Positions 59,140 to 64,000 of a DNA stretch of 64,000 nucleotides are shown in pieces (positions within the stretch are counted from its first letter, which is position 1; each line of letters starts with the position of its first letter). Below the pieces are notes generated by a model. It saw only the letters and a list, made by a program, of their open reading frames with translations, was not told where the DNA came from and searched no databases. The DNA is from Serratia marcescens subsp. marcescens ATCC 13880 (GTDB taxonomy: Bacteria > Pseudomonadota > Gammaproteobacteria > Enterobacterales > Enterobacteriaceae), in the NCBI RefSeq assembly GCF_017299535.1, contig NZ_CP071238.1, forward strand, positions 2,852,001 through 2,916,000, given 5' to 3'. A program made the translations under genes and the position numbers.

Positions 59140-59841
59140 TCAGTCGCGGCCCGGCAGTTTTTTCCAGGTGACTTCATTGCGCAGATAGGTCGGCTCGGCG
59201 TTTTCCACCGCTACCGCCAACCCTTCTTGCCAGGCTTGCAGCGCCAGCGGCAGCATGTCTTGCGCCTGCGGCAACAGCATTTGGCCGTCACGTAGGCTCA
59301 ACGCGGAACCCTTGACCAAGTCGGGGTAGGTTTGCCACCCGGTGCCAACATGGGCCCATTCGCCCTGCAGGCGCTGCGCACGCTCCAGCGCCTGCGCGGG
59401 CGACAGCACGGCCTCGCCTTCGCTTTCCAACCAGCTGCCGTCCGCCTGGCGCTCGAACTGCCCCCAGTAAACTTCACCCATGCGCGCATCGATCGCCGCC
59501 AGCACGCGCTCCGCGCCGCTGACGCGCCAGGCGCCCTGCGCCATGGTTTGCAGCGTGGAAACGCCTATCATCGGCAGATCGGCGCCCAGCGCCAGGCCTT
59601 GAGCGATGCCGATACCGATGCGCACCCCGGTAAAGCTGCCGGGGCCGCGACCGAAGGCCAGCGCATCGAGCTGGTTGAGCGCCAGACCGGATTCCGCCAG
59701 CACCTGCTGCACCATAGGTAAAATTCGTTGCGTATGCTCACGTGGGCACAGCTCAAACAGGGCGTGGGTTTCGCCTTGATTCCAGACGGCGACGGAACAG
59801 GCTTCCGTCGCGGTATCGATCGCTAAAATTCGCGTGGACAT
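59140..59841 (-). CDS. tsaB: tRNA threonylcarbamoyladenosine biosynthesis protein TsaB
   Basis: TsaB is the non-catalytic ASKHA partner of TsaD in making t6A37 in ANN-decoding tRNAs. The N terminus [17 protein letters not shown] and the [13 protein letters not shown] segment are typical. The ATG at 59841 has AGAGG five bases upstream and gives 233 residues (231 in E. coli); the frame is open for 25 more codons upstream, towards yoaA. Confidence 0.96.
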   Translation of the reverse strand: MSTRILAIDTATEACSVAVWNQGETHALFELCPREHTQRILPMVQQVLAESGLALNQLDALAFGRGPGSFTGVRIGIGIAQGLALGADLPMIGVSTLQTMAQGAWRVSGAERVLAAIDARMGEVYWGQFERQADGSWLESEGEAVLSPAQALERAQRLQGEWAHVGTGWQTYPDLVKGSALSLRDGQMLLPQAQDMLPLALQAWQEGLAVAVENAEPTYLRNEVTWKKLPGRD

Positions 59842-59919
59842 GCCAACCTCTGGCGGGAATAAAACTGGGTTTTTCATAAGGGCGCGCATTGTAGCACAGC
59901 CCCGTAAGCCCTTCATCTT

Positions 59920-61836
59920 TCACGTGGCCGACGCATCGGCGGCCTGCAGGAAGGCGATGGCCTGCTTCAGATCGCGGGTACGCGGCGTGGGCGGCAGGCT
60001 ATTGAGGAACACCTCGCCGTAAGGACGCATCACCAGACGGTTATCGCAAATCACCAGCACGCCGCGATCGTCGGTGTCGCGGATCAAACGGCCGACGCCC
60101 TGTTTCAGGGTGATGACCGCATCCGGCAACTGCACGTCATTGAACGGGTCGCCGCCGCGCAGGCGGCAATCTTCAATGCGCGCCTTCAGCAACGGATCGT
60201 CCGGTGAAGTGAACGGCAGCTTATCGATGATGACGCAGGACAGCGCATCGCCGCGCACGTCCACCCCTTCCCAGAAGCTGCTGGTCGCGACCAGCAGCGC
60301 GTTACCGGCGGCGACGAACTGCGCGAGCAGTTGCCCTTTGCTGGTTTCCCCTTGCAACAGCACCGGCAGCGTCATCGTGGCGCGGAACTCTTCCGCCAAC
60401 TCGCGCATCATCTGGTGCGAGGTGCATAAGAAGAAGCAGCGGCCGTTGTTGGCTTCGATTAATGGCCGCAGCATGCGCGCCAGCTGGCGCGCCCCGCCGG
60501 GCTGATTCGGCGAAGGCAAAAAGCGCGGCACGCACAGCAACGCCTGTTTGGCATAGTCGAACGGGCTCGGCAGCAGCAACGTTTTGGCCTTGGTCAGCCC
60601 CAACCGTTCGGTGAAGTGGCCCAGCTGATCGTTGACCGACAGCGTGGCCGAGGTAAAGATCCAGCTGCCCGGCTTCTCGTCCAGCATTTCACGGAAACGG
60701 TCGGCCACCGTCAACGGCGTCAGCGCCAGCACGAAGTGGCGCGAATTGCACTCATACCAATAGCTGTAGCCCGGTTCCGTTACCGCCTTGAGGCGTTTGA
60801 GGCGCGCGCGGTACAGCGTGGCGCGTTCAAAGGCGGCGTCCAACAGCGCCGAACGCCCCAGCGACAGCTTCATCACGTCATAACACAGCTCCAGCGCATC
60901 ATCGAGCAGCAACAGAGCGCGCTGCACGTTGGGTTCGCCGAGCACGTCGCGCAGATTGCCGCGGAATCCCGGCTCTCCCAGATTCAGGCGAAAATCTTGC
61001 GTGCTCAGGCTGAGACGGTCGGCGCTTTTTTGCAGTTGAGCGGCATCGCGCACCTCGGTGCGGTAGGCGATGGTGATATCCTTCGCCAGATCCAACAGTT
61101 GGCGGCTGGTGAGCTGCTGGCCGAAATACTGGCTGGCGATGTCGGGGATTTGGTGCGCCTCGTCGAAAATCATCACCTCGGCTTCCGGGATCAGCTCGGC
61201 GAAACCGCCCTCTTTCACCACCATATCCGCCAGGAACAGGTGATGGTTCACCACCACCACATCCGCATCCATCGCGCGGCGGCGCGCCTTGACCACGAAG
61301 CAATCCTGATACAGCGGGCAATCGCTGCCCAGGCAGTTGTCATTGGTGCTGGTCACCAATGGCCAAACGAAACTGTCTTCCGCCACTTCGCTGCAGGTGC
61401 TGATGTCGCCTTCTTTGGTCTGTGACGACCACTTGCGCAACTGCACCAAATCGATCAGCGTCTGCCCCGCCAGTTCGCCGCCGGCCATCGACTGCTGCTC
61501 CAGCCGCTCCAGGCACAGGTAGTTGGAGCGCCCCTTCAGCAGCGCCAGCTTGCCTTTGTACTTCAACGCCTTGGCGACGGTGGGCAGATCGCGCGCATAC
61601 AGCTGATCCTGCAACGCTTTCGAACCGGTGGAGATGATCACTTTGCGATCGGCGCGCAGCGCCGGCGCCAGATAAGCGAAGGTTTTGCCGGTGCCGGTGC
61701 CGGCTTCCACCACCAGCTCCTGCTTGAAATTGATCGCCTCGGTAACGGCTTGCGCCATCTGCCGCTGCGGCTCACGCGGTTTGAATCCCTTGATAGCCTG
61801 CGCCAATGCGCCGTCTGTTGCAAAATCGTCTGTCAC
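59920..61836 (-). CDS. yoaA: DinG-family ATP-dependent helicase YoaA
   Basis: YoaA is an XPD-like 5'-3' helicase that works with HolC at damaged replication forks. Walker A is EAGTGTGKTFAYL near residue 40 and the DEAH box is DEAHQIPD. Iron-sulfur cysteines lie between them (LCLERL, then CSEVAED and NCLGSDCPLYQDCF). The C-terminal motif VI-type QGVGRLIRDTDDRGVLVICDNRL is complete. The length is 638. It is divergent from yoaB and 78 bases before tsaB. Confidence 0.95.
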   Translation of the reverse strand: MTDDFATDGALAQAIKGFKPREPQRQMAQAVTEAINFKQELVVEAGTGTGKTFAYLAPALRADRKVIISTGSKALQDQLYARDLPTVAKALKYKGKLALLKGRSNYLCLERLEQQSMAGGELAGQTLIDLVQLRKWSSQTKEGDISTCSEVAEDSFVWPLVTSTNDNCLGSDCPLYQDCFVVKARRRAMDADVVVVNHHLFLADMVVKEGGFAELIPEAEVMIFDEAHQIPDIASQYFGQQLTSRQLLDLAKDITIAYRTEVRDAAQLQKSADRLSLSTQDFRLNLGEPGFRGNLRDVLGEPNVQRALLLLDDALELCYDVMKLSLGRSALLDAAFERATLYRARLKRLKAVTEPGYSYWYECNSRHFVLALTPLTVADRFREMLDEKPGSWIFTSATLSVNDQLGHFTERLGLTKAKTLLLPSPFDYAKQALLCVPRFLPSPNQPGGARQLARMLRPLIEANNGRCFFLCTSHQMMRELAEEFRATMTLPVLLQGETSKGQLLAQFVAAGNALLVATSSFWEGVDVRGDALSCVIIDKLPFTSPDDPLLKARIEDCRLRGGDPFNDVQLPDAVITLKQGVGRLIRDTDDRGVLVICDNRLVMRPYGEVFLNSLPPTPRTRDLKQAIAFLQAADASAT

Positions 61837-61969
61837 GCTGTCTCTCTGCCGGTGTCATTCAGCGGTGATTATGCCAAGCCTGCCGCCCGGCTACCACCCA
61901 CTTTATCGCCGCGCTTTTTCATCACCGGCTGTGCTACCCTTAGCGGGACTATGATATGGAGATAAGCAA

Positions 61970-62314
61970 ATGAATATCGAAAGAATTGATCCCGATCAGC
62001 GCTGGTCCGAAGCCGTAGTGCACAACGAAACCGTTTACTACACCAGCGTGCCGGAGAACCTGGATGATGACGCGACCGCGCAGACCGCCAACGCCCTCGC
62101 CGCCATCGACGTGCTGCTGGCGCGCGTAGGCTCGGACAAAAGCCGTATTCTGGATGCCACCATTTTCCTGGCCAATACCGCCGACTTCGCCGCGATGAAC
62201 GCCGCCTGGGACGCCTGGGTCGTCGCCGGCAGCGCGCCGGTGCGCTGCACCGTGCAGGCGCAGCTGATGAATCCGAAGTACAAGGTGGAAATCAAAATCA
62301 TCGCCGCGCTGTAA
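61970..62314 (+). CDS. yoaB: RidA family protein YoaB
   Basis: This 114-residue protein has the YjgF/YER057c/UK114 fold of imine deaminases that clear reactive enamines. The C-terminal PVRCTVQAQLMNPKYKVEIKIIAAL contains the Arg of the active site. YoaB members are more divergent than RidA, so activity is inferred from the family only. GGAG precedes the ATG. Confidence 0.92.
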   Translation: MNIERIDPDQRWSEAVVHNETVYYTSVPENLDDDATAQTANALAAIDVLLARVGSDKSRILDATIFLANTADFAAMNAAWDAWVVAGSAPVRCTVQAQLMNPKYKVEIKIIAAL

Positions 62315-62330
62315 GCCTGAGCGCAGACGA

Positions 62331-62367
62331 AAAAAAACCGCAGGCGTTGCCGTCTGCGGTTTTTTAT
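62331..62367. terminator. Bidirectional terminator between yoaB and mdtI
   Basis: AACCGCAG(G) pairs with C(G)TCTGCGGTT around GCGTTGCC, with A-run and T-run flanks, between convergent genes. Confidence 0.88.
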
Positions 62368-62376
62368 TGCCCGCTA

Positions 62377-62706
62377 TCAGGACAGTTTAAGGATCACCAT
62401 TCCCGTCAACAGCAGCGCCAAGCCAATCCAGCCTTTGGCGTTCAACCGCTGGCCGAACATGATCCAGCCTGCGGCGATGGTGGCGGCGATTCCGAAACCG
62501 CCCCACAGCGCATAGGCGATCGACAGATCGATGCCCTTTACCGCCTGCGCCAGGGCGCTGAACGCGCCGAGCACCGACAGCAGCGACAGCAATCCCAGCC
62601 AAATTTTACGGAAGCCGTCCGACATCTTCAGGAAGATGTTGGCGATGATTTCCAACACGATGGCCAGCCCCAGGAACCCGATGTGGTACAACTCAAACTG
62701 TTGCAT
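62377..62706 (-). CDS. mdtI: Spermidine export protein MdtI
   Basis: This small multidrug resistance (SMR) four-span protein pairs with MdtJ to export spermidine. The conserved Glu in helix 1 ([13 protein letters not shown]) and the helix 3-4 block [24 protein letters not shown] are present. Using the ATG at 62706 (AGGTGA six bases upstream) it has 109 residues, as in E. coli. It overlaps the mdtJ 3' end by 14 bases, so the two are coupled. Confidence 0.95.
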   Translation of the reverse strand: MQQFELYHIGFLGLAIVLEIIANIFLKMSDGFRKIWLGLLSLLSVLGAFSALAQAVKGIDLSIAYALWGGFGIAATIAAGWIMFGQRLNAKGWIGLALLLTGMVILKLS

Positions 62707-63061
62707 GGTTGTCACCTCGCGGGCTGACCTGTTTTCGCTCTTTGCGAGTGCCGGATTTCACCAGCATGATGCCGGCGATCAGCGTAGCCAGGCCCAGTAC
62801 TTTCAGCGCCGAAATGGGCTCGTCGAACCACAGCACGCTGAACAGGGTGATGAACAGGATGCCGATACCTTCCCACAGCGCATAAGCCACGCCCAACGCC
62901 ACGCGTTTTATCGCTACCGACAACAATACATAAGACGCGGTGATCATCACGTACATCACGATATGCCCGATCATGCCGCCATTGACGCTGGCGTATTTCA
63001 TCGACAAGGTGCCGATGATTTCGGTCATGATGGCCAAACCTAAAAAGATCCAATAAATCAT
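62693..63061 (-). CDS. mdtJ: Spermidine export protein MdtJ
   Basis: The 122-residue SMR protein has four spans, the helix-1 Glu in [17 protein letters not shown], and [23 protein letters not shown], which carries an extra Glu typical of MdtJ. The C-terminal tail is polar ([14 protein letters not shown]). GGGAG precedes the ATG by seven bases. It is first in the mdtJI operon. Confidence 0.95.
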   Translation of the reverse strand: MIYWIFLGLAIMTEIIGTLSMKYASVNGGMIGHIVMYVMITASYVLLSVAIKRVALGVAYALWEGIGILFITLFSVLWFDEPISALKVLGLATLIAGIMLVKSGTRKERKQVSPRGDNHATV

Positions 63062-63613
63062 AATTTTTCTCCCAAACGGCGAATAATGCGCGCCAAGGCA
63101 TATTTATCCCGATTTATCTCGTCGAACGGCCGCCATGCGGCGCGCAAGACGCAGAGATCCCTGGGGATAAATTGACCCAAACGCAAAAAGAATGTTTGCC
63201 CGGCTGAACGGTGACGCGAAGGCCTAAGCCCGCTACCAGCACCGGTTAAGGGAGAAAGACGCTATAGTTCGCTGCACCAGTGATGCTCACTGGCAAGGAT
63301 TGCAGACAGGAAGAGTTGGCACGTAGAGGTTCTGAGGGTAGTTCCGTTAATAGTCATCATAATAGTTCTCTATTATCAGCCGCACACCGTGCGATTTGCC
63401 CAATATCCTCATAAAAGTAAAATTTTCAACTGAGATATTTTTACCACAGCCCAAATAAGAAAGCAAACCGCCGTTTTCATGAAAAAGCAGAAAAAAACGG
63501 GTTAAAAATAAGAAAGTTAATCGCGATAAAAATTAAAAAAGGCCCAACGGAGCGTTGAGCCTTGCGAGATCCGCGGGTGAGCAAATAAGCGCCAACCCCA
63601 GGCCTGGTGCGGG
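63062..63613. other. mdtJ leader and eda downstream region
   Basis: About 550 bases, GC-rich next to mdtJ and AT-rich beside eda. Short leftward ORFs occur in the mdtJ leader (ten codons from 63136; fourteen from a GTG near 63293), none with a good ribosome site. E. coli has a spermidine-responsive upstream ORF (mdtU) before mdtJI; a counterpart could not be identified here. A -10-like TATAG is near 63265. The eda terminator is at the right end. Confidence 0.45.
63533..63563 (-). terminator. Terminator of eda
   Basis: On the minus strand AGGCTCAACG/CGTTGGGCCT (with one G-T pair) is followed by a T-run, about 50 bases after the eda stop. Confidence 0.88.
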
Positions 63614-64000
63614 TTACAACGCGGCACCGCTGACGGCGCTGCGCGCCAGTTCAGTGATGCGCGCATAGTCGCCTTTTTCGAGCGCGTCCGCCGGCACCAG
63701 CCAGGAACCGCCGATGCAAAGCACGCTTTTCAGCGCCAGATAATCGCGGTAGTTGTTCGGCGTAATGCCGCCGGTCGGGCAAAAACGCACCTGCGGAAAC
63801 GGGCCGCCGATCGCCTGCAGCGCCTTCACGCCGCCGTTGGCTTCCGCCGGGAAGAATTTGAATTCGCGCAGGCCGTGATCCATGCCTTGCATCAGTTCAG
63901 ACACGGTGCTGATGCCCGGGATCAGCGGGATGGTTCCCGCCGTCGCCGCCTGCAGCAAGGCTTCGGTCAGCCCTGGGCTGATGGCGAACTGCGCCCCCGC
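63614..64000 (-). CDS. eda: KDPG/KHG aldolase, C-terminal part (window-truncated)
   Basis: Eda cleaves 2-keto-3-deoxy-6-phosphogluconate to pyruvate and glyceraldehyde-3-phosphate in the Entner-Doudoroff pathway. About 128 C-terminal residues are visible; the start lies beyond the right edge. The Schiff-base Lys is in [13 protein letters not shown], with [17 protein letters not shown] and [11 protein letters not shown] also present. Confidence 0.96.
   Translation of the reverse strand, partial: AGAQFAISPGLTEALLQAATAGTIPLIPGISTVSELMQGMDHGLREFKFFPAEANGGVKALQAIGGPFPQVRFCPTGGITPNNYRDYLALKSVLCIGGSWLVPADALEKGDYARITELARSAVSGAAL

Noticed and set aside
62712..63101. 129-codon ORF overlapping mdtJ in another frame, starting 40 bases upstream
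   Set aside because: Most of it is an alternative reading of mdtJ with Arg/His-rich composition. A short upstream peptide cannot be excluded, but nothing supports the long product.

Overview
The window reads as core chromosome of a GC-rich enterobacterium, most likely Serratia (S. marcescens group). Nearly every gene has a close E. coli counterpart, and base composition is GC-rich apart from a few islands. A secreted family 18 chitinase of the ChiD type sits among housekeeping genes, which fits Serratia. The genus call is inference; no search was run.

Layout. 0-10 kb: the end of adhE, then tdk, hns, a UDP-sugar group (UDP-glucuronate epimerase, ugd, galU), rssB-rssA, ychJ and purU. 10.3-11.3 kb: a tyrT-type locus with two tRNA-Tyr genes followed by exact 176-bp tandem repeats carrying tRNA 3' ends. 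11.4-22.3 kb: a LOG-family gene, xthA, nudG, the overlapping leftward cluster selD-mnmH-topB-ynjH, ydjA, sppA, ansA and pncA. 22.5-31.7 kb: chiD, yeaC, msrB, gapA, yeaD, mipA and the stationary-phase pair prkA(yeaG)-yeaH behind a consensus sigma-54 promoter. 31.9-37.5 kb is the most accessory-looking part: an AriR/YmgB-like gene, very short membrane-protein ORFs, an orphan GhoT/OrtT-type toxin, an alpha/beta hydrolase, unrecognised membrane proteins, a DEDDh exonuclease and a Bcr/CflA exporter. 37.5-49 kb: dadAX, an ABM protein, zinT with a Zur box, ycgB (spoVR), an AT-rich acyltransferase insertion, fadR, nhaB and dsbB. 49-55 kb: a 23-residue ORF, a probable small RNA, an Asp/Asn hydroxylase, ycgN, ycgM, an MltB-like transglycosylase, ycgL and minCDE. 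55-64 kb: rnd, fadD, yeaY, tsaB, yoaA, yoaB, mdtJI and the 3' part of eda.

Functional links visible in the sequence: GalU, Ugd and the epimerase form a UDP-glucose to UDP-glucuronate to UDP-galacturonate route. SelD makes the selenophosphate used by its overlapping neighbour MnmH. FadR has candidate operators at its own promoter and at fadD, both in this window. PrkA, YeaH and YcgB are known functional partners, here split over two loci. Four genes (ychJ, zinT, rnd, fadD) appear to start with TTG, judged from ribosome-binding sites and family lengths.

The observations most worth a second look are the small-membrane-protein/orphan-toxin region at 32-36 kb, the putative sRNA at 49.4 kb, the hairpin element downstream of gapA at 26.0 kb and the tyrT repeats.
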